Under the pieces are notes generated by a model. The model worked only from the letters and a program-made list of their open reading frames with translations, was not told the origin of the DNA and did not search any database. Both the position numbers and the translations under genes were made by a program. A stretch of DNA of 64,000 nt from SZUA-442 sp963759175 (lineage in GTDB: Bacteria; Actinomycetota; Acidimicrobiia; Spongiisociales; UBA5794), in contig CAVWXP010000010.1 in the NCBI GenBank assembly GCA_963759175.1, forward strand, positions 496,001 to 560,000. Reading direction: 5' to 3'. This document shows, in pieces, positions 51,026 to 59,336 of this stretch. How positions within the stretch are numbered: position 1 is the stretch's first letter; every line of letters begins with the position of its first letter.

Positions 51026-51766
51026 ATGTCCAGACACCCGATCGCCAGGCGCTCGATCGCGTTGATCATCGCAGCCATCGCCGTGAGCGCCGGCGCGTGC
51101 ACGACCAGCGATACAACGACCGAACCGACGACGCCCTCCACGGTCACGACCGTTCCGCTCTCGGTGGTGCCAGTCGACTACCGGGGGTTCCTCCGCCAAC
51201 CGACCGCCTGTGGCGCAGAGCAGCCCGCCACGGCCGTCGACATGAAGTTCGATGCCCCGGGCGATGCCGGTGTGGCGGGGCCGACCACGGTGGCGCTCTC
51301 CACGTCATGTGGGCCACTCGTCATCGAGCTCGATCCGGCAACGGCACCCGAGACCGTGAACTCGTTCGTGTTCCTCGCCGAGGAGGGCTACTTCGATGGC
51401 ACCGTCAGCCATCGGGTCATCCCTGGCTTCATGATGCAGGCAGGCGACCCGACGGCGACCGGCCTCGGGGGCCCGGGATACACCATCCCAGACGAGCTCC
51501 CGGGCGAGGGCATGGCGTATGAGCGGGGGGTGGTCGCCATGGCGAACGCAGGTCCTGGAAGCGCTGGCAGCCAATTCTTCATCCTGTTCGGAGATGCCGA
51601 TTGGCTGCCTCCGAGCTACAGCATCTTCGGCAGGGTCACGGACGGATTCGCCACGCTCGACGCAATCGAGGCGATCCCGCTCGGCCAGTCACCGACGAGC
51701 CGCGACGCGACCCCGTCGACACCGTTGAACTCCCTGTTCATCGAGTCCGTCACCGTGAGCCGGTAA
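51026..51766 (+). CDS. Lipoprotein peptidyl-prolyl cis-trans isomerase (cyclophilin type)
   Basis: A 246-residue exported cyclophilin. The lipoprotein signal ends in VSAGAC (Cys 25), followed by a Thr-rich stalk (TTSDTTTEPTTPSTVTTV). The isomerase domain from about residue 90 shows FDGTVSHRVIPGFMMQAGDP, GMAYERGVVAMANAGPGSAG and SQFFILFGDADWL, covering the active-site Arg and Phe residues. It would assist folding of secreted proteins at the membrane surface. ATG at 51026 starts the signal; the open frame to 50651 is antisense to lysC. A 55-residue membrane protein gene follows after 9 bases. Confidence 0.9.
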   Translation: MSRHPIARRSIALIIAAIAVSAGACTTSDTTTEPTTPSTVTTVPLSVVPVDYRGFLRQPTACGAEQPATAVDMKFDAPGDAGVAGPTTVALSTSCGPLVIELDPATAPETVNSFVFLAEEGYFDGTVSHRVIPGFMMQAGDPTATGLGGPGYTIPDELPGEGMAYERGVVAMANAGPGSAGSQFFILFGDADWLPPSYSIFGRVTDGFATLDAIEAIPLGQSPTSRDATPSTPLNSLFIESVTVSR

Positions 51767-51775
51767 TCTCCGACC

Positions 51776-51943
51776 ATGGCCACCGACAAGCGAGAACGCC
51801 AACGCCAGAATCGTGAGGCGAAAAAGGTCGCCGAGGAGAAGGCGTCGAAGCGCCAGCAACGCTGGCGTCAGGTGAGGAAGTACGCGATCTACGCCGCGAT
51901 CTTCATCGCCGCCATCGTCGCCCTCAGGCTCTTCGTCGGCTGA
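51776..51943 (+). CDS. Small membrane protein with basic N-terminus
   Basis: A 55-residue gene. It starts MATDKRERQRQNREAKKVAE, continues with more Arg/Lys/Gln, and ends in one membrane segment (YAIYAAIFIAAIVALRLFVG), so it is a tail-anchored, inner-face basic protein. ATG at 51776 lies 9 bases after the cyclophilin stop and its TGA is 2 bases before the GTG of the PHP gene, and codon bias matches its neighbours, which supports a real gene in the same transcript. Similar basic helices are found at the N-terminus of actinobacterial cyclophilins, so it may be a split partner of the upstream gene. Function unknown. Confidence 0.7.
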   Translation: MATDKRERQRQNREAKKVAEEKASKRQQRWRQVRKYAIYAAIFIAAIVALRLFVG

Positions 51944-51945
51944 AG

Positions 51946-52788
51946 GTGCCCGTCGATCTGCATCTCCACTCGTCGGCATCCGACGGGGCAGATTCGCCCG
52001 CGGAGCTCATGCATCTGGCAGCCCACGAGGGAGTGACCGTCGCAGCGCTCGTGGACCACGACACGACAGCCGGCCTCGTCGAAGCCGGCGAGGCTGCAGA
52101 GGCCGTCGGCATGAGGCTGGTCCCTGGAATCGAACTGTCGGTCGACCATCGCCGATCCAAAATCCACCTGCTCGTGTACTTCGTCGACCCGACACGAGGA
52201 TCCCTCATCGACGAGCTCGCCGCCTTGATCGCCGGCCGCAACGAACGGAACGTCGCGATCGTCGCCAGGCTCGGATCGCTCGGCTACGACGTGTCCATCG
52301 ACGACGTCCTCGAACACGCAGCCGGAGCATCCGTCGGACGGCCCCACATCGCCGACGCCCTCATCGCGAAGGGGTACTTCACCCACCGGAACGAGGTGTT
52401 CGAGCACCTCCTCCATGACGGAGGACCCGCGTACATCGAACGATCACGCCTCACCGCACGACGTGCCATCGAGCTCGCCAGGGCAGACGGCAGCGTCCCC
52501 GTCGTGGCCCATCCCGTGACGATCAACCCCGGCGACCTCACCTACGACGAGCTGTTCGCCGAACTCGCCGACATCGGACTCGGTGGCATCGAGGCCCACC
52601 ATCCGATGCACGCTCCCGAGCTGCGAACACACTTGACGAAGGTCGCCGGATCCCTCGGCATGGCGGCCACCGGTGGATCGGACTACCACGGCGAAAGGAC
52701 CAGGACCTACCGCATCCGATTCGGCAACGGAGATCTCCGCATCCCCGAGGACGCCATCGACCAGCTCGAGGCACAGCGGAACCGATAA
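51946..52788 (+). CDS. PHP-domain phosphoesterase
   Basis: A 280-residue PHP protein of the YciV/RNase AM group, which hydrolyses 3',5'-nucleoside bisphosphates or short RNA 5' ends. Metal motifs: VDLHLHSSASDGADSP, VAALVDHDTTAGLVEAGE, VPGIELSVDH, VVAHPVTI, GIEAHHPMHAPE and GGSDYHGERT. GTG at 51946 follows the small membrane gene by 2 bases. This reads as one transcript cyclophilin, small protein, PHP, with the histidine kinase gene 51 bases further. Confidence 0.9.
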   Translation: MPVDLHLHSSASDGADSPAELMHLAAHEGVTVAALVDHDTTAGLVEAGEAAEAVGMRLVPGIELSVDHRRSKIHLLVYFVDPTRGSLIDELAALIAGRNERNVAIVARLGSLGYDVSIDDVLEHAAGASVGRPHIADALIAKGYFTHRNEVFEHLLHDGGPAYIERSRLTARRAIELARADGSVPVVAHPVTINPGDLTYDELFAELADIGLGGIEAHHPMHAPELRTHLTKVAGSLGMAATGGSDYHGERTRTYRIRFGNGDLRIPEDAIDQLEAQRNR

Positions 52789-52839
52789 GGCTTCACACCG
52801 GCCCCCGTAGCGCCGATACATCTGCGGTAAGGAGCACGG

Positions 52840-54135
52840 ATGCCGTCGATCCCAGACAGGGCGCCGATCGACTACGACGATCTGCGGCGCCCCTACAACC
52901 TCGTACGGGCCGCCGGTGGGCTCACCTTCGTGGTCGCGCTGGTCGGATGGTCGGTCATGTGGCAGTCCACCGCTGCGCTCGTCCTCATCCTTCCTGCCGT
53001 CGCCGTGGTCGTCGACGGCCTGTATCGACATCGGACCCCGACTTCGACGCCATTCCCCGGCATCCTCATCGACGCGACGGCGATCGGCATCGCCCTCGTC
53101 CTCCACGGACCCGACGCCGGCATCCACGCGGTCGCCATCATCACGCTGCTGGTGACGGCGGGCATCATGCTCTCCGCACGCCGGGCGCTCGCCGTGATCG
53201 CCTACGCCACGTTCATCTCCGCCGCGGCGACCGTGCTCGACCGACTCGGGGTGCCGTTCGTGGCGATCGCCGGCCCCGAGGCGGGGCACGTCATCCTCGA
53301 CACCCTCATCGTGTCGGTGTTCATCGGGGCGACGGCCGTCGTGCTGTTCCTCGCCGTGACCGTCATCCTCAAGGCGCAGGATCGCCAGGCCGAGGCCCTG
53401 GCACAGGAGCGGCGAGCGCTCCAACTCAAGAACGAGTTCGTTTCGATGGTGAGCCACGAGCTGCGGACGCCACTGACGGGTATCGCAGGGTTCACCGACA
53501 CCCTCGCGGACACCTGGACAACCCTGCCGAGCCGGGAGGTCGATGAGTTCCTCACGATCATGGGACAGGAGACGGAGCACCTCGCGAACCTCGTCGAGGA
53601 CATCCTGGTCATCCCTCGCCTCGAGGCCGGCCAGCTACGACTCGACCCCGCCGAACTCGATCTCGCCGTCGTGACCCACGACGTCGCAAACGTGGTCATC
53701 CCCGGCACCGACTACGCCGTGGCGATCCCATCAGGCGTCATCGTGAATGCCGACCCGACCCGCCTCCGCCAGATCCTGCGCAACCTCCTCGAGAACGCGA
53801 GGAAGTACGGCGGTGACCAGGTGCTCATCGAGGGTGAGCTCTCGGGACCAGGGCTGTACACGGTGTCGGTATCGGACAACGGGAGAGGCGTGTCCATCGA
53901 CGATCGCGAGCGCATCTTCCAGCACTTCGAGCAACTCTCATCGGGTGACGCCCGCATCCAGCAGGGTGTCGGACTGGGCCTTCCCATCGCACGGAAGCTC
54001 GCACGGGCGATGGGCGGCGACCTCTGGTACGAGGACCGCTTCCCGATGGGAGCGAAGTTCCGCTTCACGGTGCCGATCGGGAGTGGCTCGGAGCCGAGCT
54101 CATCCGATGCGGCCCCGCACGCCAACGTCGTGTAG
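52840..54135 (+). CDS. Sensor histidine kinase
   Basis: A 431-residue HisKA/HATPase kinase. The N-terminal region (20-180) has about six membrane segments (FVVALVGWSVMWQSTAALVL; VILDTLIVSVFIGATAVVLF) and no large outer domain. The H-box is FVSMVSHELRTPLTGIAGFT (phospho-His about 206), the N-box LRNLLENARKYGG, G1 SDNGRGVSIDDRER and G2 VGLGLPIARKLARAMGGDLW. ATG at 52840 has AAGGAG six bases upstream. No response regulator is adjacent, so it is an orphan kinase; the stand-alone receiver at 37.4 kb is not close enough to be called its partner. Confidence 0.93.
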   Translation: MPSIPDRAPIDYDDLRRPYNLVRAAGGLTFVVALVGWSVMWQSTAALVLILPAVAVVVDGLYRHRTPTSTPFPGILIDATAIGIALVLHGPDAGIHAVAIITLLVTAGIMLSARRALAVIAYATFISAAATVLDRLGVPFVAIAGPEAGHVILDTLIVSVFIGATAVVLFLAVTVILKAQDRQAEALAQERRALQLKNEFVSMVSHELRTPLTGIAGFTDTLADTWTTLPSREVDEFLTIMGQETEHLANLVEDILVIPRLEAGQLRLDPAELDLAVVTHDVANVVIPGTDYAVAIPSGVIVNADPTRLRQILRNLLENARKYGGDQVLIEGELSGPGLYTVSVSDNGRGVSIDDRERIFQHFEQLSSGDARIQQGVGLGLPIARKLARAMGGDLWYEDRFPMGAKFRFTVPIGSGSEPSSSDAAPHANVV

Positions 54136-54148
54136 GTACGCTGCGAGC

Positions 54149-54559
54149 GTGCTGCCCTACAACATCCACCACATCGCGATCGCCGTCGAGGATCTCGACG
54201 CCGCGCTCGATGGTTATCGCACCCATTTCGGGATCGAACCGATCAGCCGCGAGGTGATCGAGGAGCAGGGTGTCGAGGAGGCGATGATCGCCGTCGGTGG
54301 GTCCCATATCCAGCTCCTCGAGCCACTGTCACCCGACACACCGGTCGGTGCCTTCATCCAGCGACGGGGCGAGGGCATGCACCACATCGCATTCGCCGTC
54401 GTCGACATCGAGCGGGCGCTCGAGCACCTGGCGGCCGGCGGTGCCAGACTCATCGACACCGAACCGCGGATCGGTGGCGGGGGGCACCGCATCGCTTTCG
54501 TCCATCCGGCGACGCTCACGGGTACCCTGATCGAGCTCGTGGAGGTCCATGATGGGTGA
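54149..54559 (+). CDS. mce: Methylmalonyl-CoA epimerase
   Basis: A 136-residue glyoxalase-fold protein that interconverts the 2R and 2S forms of methylmalonyl-CoA. It begins LPYNIHHIAIAVEDLDAALD (metal His), has VGGSHIQLLEPLSPDTPVGA with the Gln/Glu ligand region, GEGMHHIAFAVVDIERAL (second His) and TLTGTLIELVEVH (Glu). GTG at 54149 is the family-like start; the frame opens earlier inside the kinase gene. It overlaps the small putative carboxylase epsilon gene by 11 bases, and thiolase and fructose bisphosphatase follow. Confidence 0.9.
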   Translation: MLPYNIHHIAIAVEDLDAALDGYRTHFGIEPISREVIEEQGVEEAMIAVGGSHIQLLEPLSPDTPVGAFIQRRGEGMHHIAFAVVDIERALEHLAAGGARLIDTEPRIGGGGHRIAFVHPATLTGTLIELVEVHDG

Positions 54560-54788
54560 GCACATCGAGATCGCAGGCGGAGCCGGCCCAGGCGAAGCCG
54601 CCGCAATTGCTGCGGTCGTCGCGGCCATCGAGGCCGAGGAGAAGGCAGCTCTCGCGTCGAGCAACCGTCCCGTTCTGCGTAGCCAGTGGATCGAGGCCGG
54701 GCGACCCAACGAGCACCTCGCACCCCTCACGCCCGAGGAGTACGCCAAGCGACCAGGGCAGCCCGCCGAGGAAGAGCCTCCATTCTGA
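54549..54788 (+). CDS. Putative acyl-CoA carboxylase epsilon subunit
   Basis: A 79-residue protein: MMGEHIEIAGGAGPGEAAAI, an Ala-rich helix (VVAAIEAEEKAALASS) and a basic end with the phrase RPVLRSQWIEAGRPNEHLAP. This layout, a helix followed by a W-containing tail, resembles the small epsilon subunits of actinobacterial acyl-CoA carboxylases (AccE/PccE), which stabilise the alpha-beta complex. The methylmalonyl-CoA epimerase gene that it overlaps fits propionyl-CoA metabolism. No carboxylase alpha or beta gene is in the window. ATG 54549 or 54552. Confidence 0.6.
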   Translation: MMGEHIEIAGGAGPGEAAAIAAVVAAIEAEEKAALASSNRPVLRSQWIEAGRPNEHLAPLTPEEYAKRPGQPAEEEPPF

Positions 54789-54860
54789 GATCGTTGGGTT
54801 CCTCCCCCTGGGCGGTGCGGCTCGTTCGGTAGCATGCAGGTACACCACCTCGGAGGAGTC

Positions 54861-56039
54861 ATGCAACCGGTCATCTGTTCCATTGCCAGAACACCCATCG
54901 GCCGATTCAACGGAGGCCTCGCTCCCCTCACCGCCATGGACCTCGGCGGTGTCGCCATCGCCGGAGCTCTCGAACGTGCGGGACTGGCCGGATCCGATGT
55001 CGATGAGGTCATCTTCGGTCACGTGCTGCAGGCCGGTCAGGGACAGATCACGGCTCGCCAGGCCGCTGTGAGGGCGGGGATTCCGATGACGGTCCCTGCC
55101 GTGACGATCAACAAGGTCTGCCTGTCGGGACTCACGGCGATCCAGGAAGCCGCCAACCATGTCCGGCTCGGCGAGTCGACCTTCGTCGTCGCCGGGGGAA
55201 TGGAATCGATGACCAACGCCCCGTACGTGCTTCCGGGTGCCCGCGAGGGATACCGCATGGGCAACAAGGAGGTCGTCGACGTGATGACCCACGATGGGCT
55301 GTTCTGCGCCTTCGATGCCTGCATGATGGGCGAATCGTCCGACCGCAGGAACGACGACCTCGGGATCGGACGCACCGAACAGGACGCATGGTCGGCATCC
55401 TCCCACGCACGTGCCGCGGCGGCGACGGACGACGGGACGTTCGCACGCGAGATCGTGCCGGTCCCCGTGCCACAACGACGTGGAGAACCGATCGACATCG
55501 ACAGGGACGAGGGGATCCGGAGTGCAACCACCGTCGAATCCCTCGGGAGCCTCAGGCCAGCATTCCATCCCGGCGGCACCATCACGGCCGGCAACGCCTC
55601 CCAGATCTCGGACGGCGCAGCAGCAGTCGTCGTGGCGGACCGCGCAGCCGCTGAGGCGGCTGGCCTCCCGATCATCGCCGAGATCGTCGGGTACGGCCAG
55701 ACGGCCGGTCCCGACGCCACGCTCCATGAACGGCCCGCCGAGGCTCTGCGTATTGCGCTGAAACGGTCGTCGCTCGACGTTGGGGACCTCGACCTCGTCG
55801 AGTTCAACGAGGCCTTTGCGTCGGTGGCCCTGTGGTCGGCACGGATGCTGGATATCGACGAAGCACGGGTGAATGTGCATGGCGGCGCCGTCGCATTGGG
55901 GCATCCCCTGGGCGCCACGGGGGCGCGGATCGTCGTCACCCTCCTCAACGCCCTGGCGGCACGCGGTGGGGAGTTCGGTGCGGCAGCGCTGTGCGGTGGC
56001 GGCGGACAAGGCGACGCGATGATCGTGAGGATGGTGTGA
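54861..56039 (+). CDS. Acetyl-CoA C-acetyltransferase (thiolase)
   Basis: A 392-residue thiolase II. It starts MQPVICSIARTPIGRFNGGL, has the acyl-bound Cys in TINKVCLSGLTAIQEAANHV (about residue 89), GGMESMTNAPYVLPGAR, ITAGNASQISDGAAAVVVAD, the His in NVHGGAVALGHPLGATGAR and the second Cys in ALCGGGGQGDA. It condenses two acetyl-CoA or splits acetoacetyl-CoA and longer beta-ketoacyl-CoAs. ATG at 54861 with GGAGGA upstream is preferred to 54834. It ends 1 base before glpX. Confidence 0.93.
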   Translation: MQPVICSIARTPIGRFNGGLAPLTAMDLGGVAIAGALERAGLAGSDVDEVIFGHVLQAGQGQITARQAAVRAGIPMTVPAVTINKVCLSGLTAIQEAANHVRLGESTFVVAGGMESMTNAPYVLPGAREGYRMGNKEVVDVMTHDGLFCAFDACMMGESSDRRNDDLGIGRTEQDAWSASSHARAAAATDDGTFAREIVPVPVPQRRGEPIDIDRDEGIRSATTVESLGSLRPAFHPGGTITAGNASQISDGAAAVVVADRAAAEAAGLPIIAEIVGYGQTAGPDATLHERPAEALRIALKRSSLDVGDLDLVEFNEAFASVALWSARMLDIDEARVNVHGGAVALGHPLGATGARIVVTLLNALAARGGEFGAAALCGGGGQGDAMIVRMV

Positions 56040-56040
56040 C

Positions 56041-57027
56041 ATGCAGGTAGCGAGCTATCTCCCCTCGAGGAACCTGGCGCTCGAGCTGGTACGAGTGACG
56101 GAAGCTGCCGCCATCTCGGCGGCACGCGAACAGGGTCGCGGCGACAAGGACCTCGTCGACCAAGCGGCGGTCGACGCCATGCGACAGGTGCTGGCCCGAA
56201 CCGACATCGACGGGGTCGTCGTGATCGGCGAGGGCGAAAAGGACGAGGCCCCGATGCTGTTCAACGGCGAGCGCGTCGGCAACGGCAATCCACCCGAGGT
56301 CGATGTCGCCGTGGACCCGGTCGATGGAACGAGGCTGACGGCCGAGGGGCGCGAAGGGGCGATTGCCGTGATCGCCCTGGCCGAGCGCGGAACGATGTAC
56401 GCACCGGGGAGCCTCGTCTACATGGACAAGATCGCCGTAGGCGAGGTAGCAGCAGGGTCGATCGACATCAATGCTCCCGTTCGCCACAACCTCCAGCAGG
56501 TCGCCAAGGCGGCGGGCAAGGAGGTCTCCGAGGTCACCGTCATCATCCTCGATCGACCCCGCAACGAGGGATACATCCGCGACGTGCGCGAGGCGGGTGC
56601 CCGGATCTCGCTCATCGGTGACGGCGACATCCAGGCCGCGATCGCCACGGCGATCCATGGCAACGGCATCGACATCATGCTCGGCATCGGTGGTTCGCCC
56701 GAGGCGGTGACGACCGCCTGCGCCATGGCGGCGTTGCGCGGGGAGATCCAGTGCAAGCTCTGGCCCCGTGACGATGCGGAACGTCAGTACGCACACGACC
56801 ACGGGCACGACCTCGAACAGGTGCTGACGACGCGGGATCTCGTCGATTCCGACAACACCTTCTTCGCGGCGACCGGCGTCACGACCGGTCCCCTGCTCAA
56901 GGGTGTGTGGTTCGGCGGTATCCACACCACGACCCACTCCGTGATCATGCGGTCGAAGTCGGGCACGGTCCGCTTCGTCGAGGCCGATCATCGGGTCGAG
57001 TGGGTCGAAGGGGACGTGAAGCCATAG
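56041..57027 (+). CDS. glpX: Fructose-1,6-bisphosphatase class II (GlpX)
   Basis: A 328-residue GlpX-type phosphatase, the gluconeogenic enzyme of most actinobacteria. Metal and substrate motifs: AAVDAMRQVLARTDIDGVVV, IGEGEKDEAPMLFNGERVG, VDPVDGTRLTAEGREGA, GDGDIQAAIATAIHGNGIDI with MLGIGGSPEAV, and TGVTTGPLLKGVWFGG. ATG at 56041 follows the thiolase stop by one base, so it is likely co-transcribed. A degenerate heptamer array and a gap of about 130 bases separate it from dps. Some GlpX proteins also act on sedoheptulose bisphosphate; this cannot be told here. Confidence 0.93.
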   Translation: MQVASYLPSRNLALELVRVTEAAAISAAREQGRGDKDLVDQAAVDAMRQVLARTDIDGVVVIGEGEKDEAPMLFNGERVGNGNPPEVDVAVDPVDGTRLTAEGREGAIAVIALAERGTMYAPGSLVYMDKIAVGEVAAGSIDINAPVRHNLQQVAKAAGKEVSEVTVIILDRPRNEGYIRDVREAGARISLIGDGDIQAAIATAIHGNGIDIMLGIGGSPEAVTTACAMAALRGEIQCKLWPRDDAERQYAHDHGHDLEQVLTTRDLVDSDNTFFAATGVTTGPLLKGVWFGGIHTTTHSVIMRSKSGTVRFVEADHRVEWVEGDVKP

Positions 57028-57032
57028 AGAGA

Positions 57033-57067
57033 GCTTTGAGCTTTGAGCTCTTGAGCTCTGAGCCTTG
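57033..57067. repeat. Degenerate heptamer repeat, reverse orientation of the 21.2 kb array
   Basis: GCTTTGA GCTTTGA GCTCTTGA GCTCTGA GCC: two exact and at least two imperfect copies of TTTGAGC, the reverse complement of the GCTCAAA unit at 21232-21315. It begins 5 bases after the glpX stop. The copies have diverged by insertions and substitutions, so this array is older or under no homogenisation. Confidence 0.85.
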
Positions 57068-57161
57068 GGCGCGGAGCTCCGCAACGCTGGCGACTCGGGT
57101 GTCGGTCGAACGCAAGACGAGTGGTGGCTGACCAATGGTCAACGAAGGAGACAGGGGAGAT

Positions 57162-57608
57162 ATGAGCACGGAGAAGGAACACGTCGTCGATTCGCTGAAT
57201 GCACTGCTGGCGGACAGCTACACGCTGTACGTCAAGACCCATGGGTACCACTGGAACGTCACGGGTCCGATGTTCAACTCGCTGCACTCGATGTTCGAGG
57301 CCGAGTACATGGAGCTCGCCCTCGCGGTCGACGAGATCGCCGAGCGGATACGCTCCCTCGGCTCTCCGGCGCCGGGGAGCTACCGGCAGTTCAGCGACCT
57401 GACATCTCTCGAGGAGGACTCGACCGTCCCGGCCGCGATGGACATGGTGCGTGCGCTGGTTGCCGACCACGAGGCAGTGACGGAGACCGCGCGACGCCTC
57501 GTGAGGGCCGCCGAAAACGTCGGAGACGACGCAAGCGTGGACTTGGGCGTTCGTCGCATCGACACGCACGAGAAGACGGCGTGGATGCTCCGCAGCCACC
57601 TCGAGTGA
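57162..57608 (+). CDS. dps: Dps/ferritin-like DNA-protection protein
   Basis: A 148-residue Dps-family protein, a dodecamer that oxidises Fe(II) with peroxide and protects DNA. Ferroxidase residues are seen in YVKTHGYHWNVTGPMFNSLH (His) and FEAEYMELALAVDEIAERIR (Glu/Asp), which sit at the dimer interface. The N-terminus is short and not strongly basic, so DNA binding by the tail is uncertain. ATG at 57162 with AGGGGAGA immediately upstream is preferred to 57135. It converges with the glycosyltransferase gene, 7 bases between the stops. Confidence 0.92.
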   Translation: MSTEKEHVVDSLNALLADSYTLYVKTHGYHWNVTGPMFNSLHSMFEAEYMELALAVDEIAERIRSLGSPAPGSYRQFSDLTSLEEDSTVPAAMDMVRALVADHEAVTETARRLVRAAENVGDDASVDLGVRRIDTHEKTAWMLRSHLE

Positions 57609-57615
57609 CTCCGTC

Positions 57616-58743
57616 TCACTCTGTGGTCGGTGATCGGTCCTGGTTGGTGCGGGCACCACGCATCAGGGCGGAGAACGCGTGGTCGTACGACGAGGCGACC
57701 GTCGACCAGTCGTAACGCATGGTGGTAGCCCGCAACATCGGCTGGGGTGAACGCCGCAGAGCGGCCTCGATGAGGTCGATGGCCGCCGGCGCCGTTTCGT
57801 AGAGCATCGTCAGGGGTTCGCCGCCCAGCGCTGCCAACCTCTCGGGGTACACGAGGCGGTCGGGGAGGACGGGATGGGCACCTGCGGCGATCCCCTCGAC
57901 GACGCTGACACCGAAGAATTCCTGGAGGGCGGTCGACAGGACCACCGACGACCCGAGCAGGAGTTCCCTGTAGCCATCGGCTTCGATCCATCCCTGATGG
58001 ACCAACCGGTCCCCGAGGCGATCCACGATCGTGTTGTACGTCTCGGGCACGCTGACGAACACCTCACCACACATCGCCATGGTGAATTCGACATCGCGCT
58101 CGATGAGGCCGGTCACGATCGCCAGGAGCTCCTCGGGTCCCTTGTCGTGCTCCCATCGGTGGTTCCACAGCACCAACGGCGTGCCCTCGCGACGGGGCTC
58201 GGAGGTCACCAAGGGTGCTACGTCCACACCGACGGGGAGCACGATCGATGCATCGATGACCGACGGAACGAGGTGGGTGTGGGTGAACTCGGGGAAGGCG
58301 TTGAGGAACCGGTGCGCTGCATCGGCGAAGACCGACCGGTGGTACTGCGAGTTGAAGACGACGAGATCCGCGACCGCTGCACTCGACCAGTTCTTCATTG
58401 CGTAGGTGTGGTCGGTTCGGTCCGCCGGGGACAGCGGATAGGTGAACTGGCTCTCGTGGAAGTACACGACGATGGGGACACCGGGGGCCGACGACCGGAT
58501 GGCGCCGGCGAAGGCCGCTACGTCGAGCATCGACGACACCACGATCACATCGGGCGGACCGTGTTCCTCGACATCGGCGTCGAGCATCGCCGCGAGGGTG
58601 AGGAAGGCGCCGTGCATCCGCCACTTCCAGAACCTCGCAGGGAGGGTCAGGAGCGTCACGTCATGCCTGCTCGCTGCCGCATAGCCGTCGGCCCATGCCC
58701 GGTGCGAGCCCCCGTAGTAGGGCTCGACGACCACGAAGCGCAT
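57616..58743 (-). CDS. DUF3524/GTDC1-like glycosyltransferase (possible tRNA-queuosine mannosyltransferase)
   Basis: A 375-residue GT-B glycosyltransferase. The N-terminal half starts RFVVVEPYYGGSHRAWADGY and contains LLTLPARFWKWRMHGAF, DVIVVSSMLDVAAF and VVYFHESQFTYPLSPADRTD, then ADLVVFNSQYHRSVFADA. This order of phrases matches the DUF3524 (GTDC1/QTMAN) family, whose vertebrate member adds mannose to queuosine in tRNA-Asp. The C-terminal GT1/4-type domain has WNHRWEHDKGPEELLAIV and the sugar-nucleotide site TALQEFFGVSVVEGIAAGAH. It overlaps recR by one base (TGATG), so it is translated with recR. No queuosine gene is adjacent; the tRNA role is inferred from the family only. Confidence 0.8.
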   Translation of the reverse strand: MRFVVVEPYYGGSHRAWADGYAAASRHDVTLLTLPARFWKWRMHGAFLTLAAMLDADVEEHGPPDVIVVSSMLDVAAFAGAIRSSAPGVPIVVYFHESQFTYPLSPADRTDHTYAMKNWSSAAVADLVVFNSQYHRSVFADAAHRFLNAFPEFTHTHLVPSVIDASIVLPVGVDVAPLVTSEPRREGTPLVLWNHRWEHDKGPEELLAIVTGLIERDVEFTMAMCGEVFVSVPETYNTIVDRLGDRLVHQGWIEADGYRELLLGSSVVLSTALQEFFGVSVVEGIAAGAHPVLPDRLVYPERLAALGGEPLTMLYETAPAAIDLIEAALRRSPQPMLRATTMRYDWSTVASSYDHAFSALMRGARTNQDRSPTTE

Positions 58744-59336
58744 CAGATCTCCCGGCGTCCCGCCAGGGCCCGTCCCAGGGTGATCTCGTCGGCGTAGTCG
58801 ATGTCACCGCCGACGGGAAGACCCGACGCGAGTCGCGACACCATGACCCCGAGGGGCTTGAGGAGACGTGAGAGGTACAACGCCGTGGTGTCGCCCTCCA
58901 CGGTGGGGTTCGTTGCCGCGATGACCTCGGTGATGCCTTCACCGTCCACGCGAGCCACGAGCTCCTTCATCCGCAAGGACTCCGGTCCGACACCGGCGAT
59001 CGGCGAGATTGCACCGCCAAGGACGTGATAGCGACCCTTGAACTCCTGGGTGCGCTCGATCACCGGGATGTCCTGGGCGCGCTCGACCACGCACACGATC
59101 GTGGGATCCCTGCGCAGATCGAGGCAGATGCTGCACTCATCCTCGGCGGTCACGTTGAAGCAGCGACCACAGAGCCGCACCGTTGCACGCATGTCGATGA
59201 TTGCATCAGCGAGGCGCCGGGCATCGGCTTCCTCCGCGTTGAGGAGGTGGAACGCAAGTCGCTGGGCGCTCTTCTGGCCGACACCGGGCAGCCGGGCGAG
59301 CTCGTCGATGAGACGCTGGACCGGCGGCTCGAACAT
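58743..59336 (-). CDS. recR: Recombination protein RecR
   Basis: A 197-residue RecR of the RecFOR pathway for gap repair. HhH part at the N-terminus (LIDELARLPGVGQKSAQRLA), Zn finger CGRCFNVTAEDECSICLD, Toprim domain TIVCVVERAQDIPVIERTQE and the Walker B-like end ITEVIAATNPTVEGDTTALY. ATG at 59336 (MFEPPVQRL) overlaps the ybaB stop by one base; the apparent earlier start is TTG and adds one Met. Same-strand order ybaB, recR, glycosyltransferase. Confidence 0.95.
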   Translation of the reverse strand: MFEPPVQRLIDELARLPGVGQKSAQRLAFHLLNAEEADARRLADAIIDMRATVRLCGRCFNVTAEDECSICLDLRRDPTIVCVVERAQDIPVIERTQEFKGRYHVLGGAISPIAGVGPESLRMKELVARVDGEGITEVIAATNPTVEGDTTALYLSRLLKPLGVMVSRLASGLPVGGDIDYADEITLGRALAGRREI

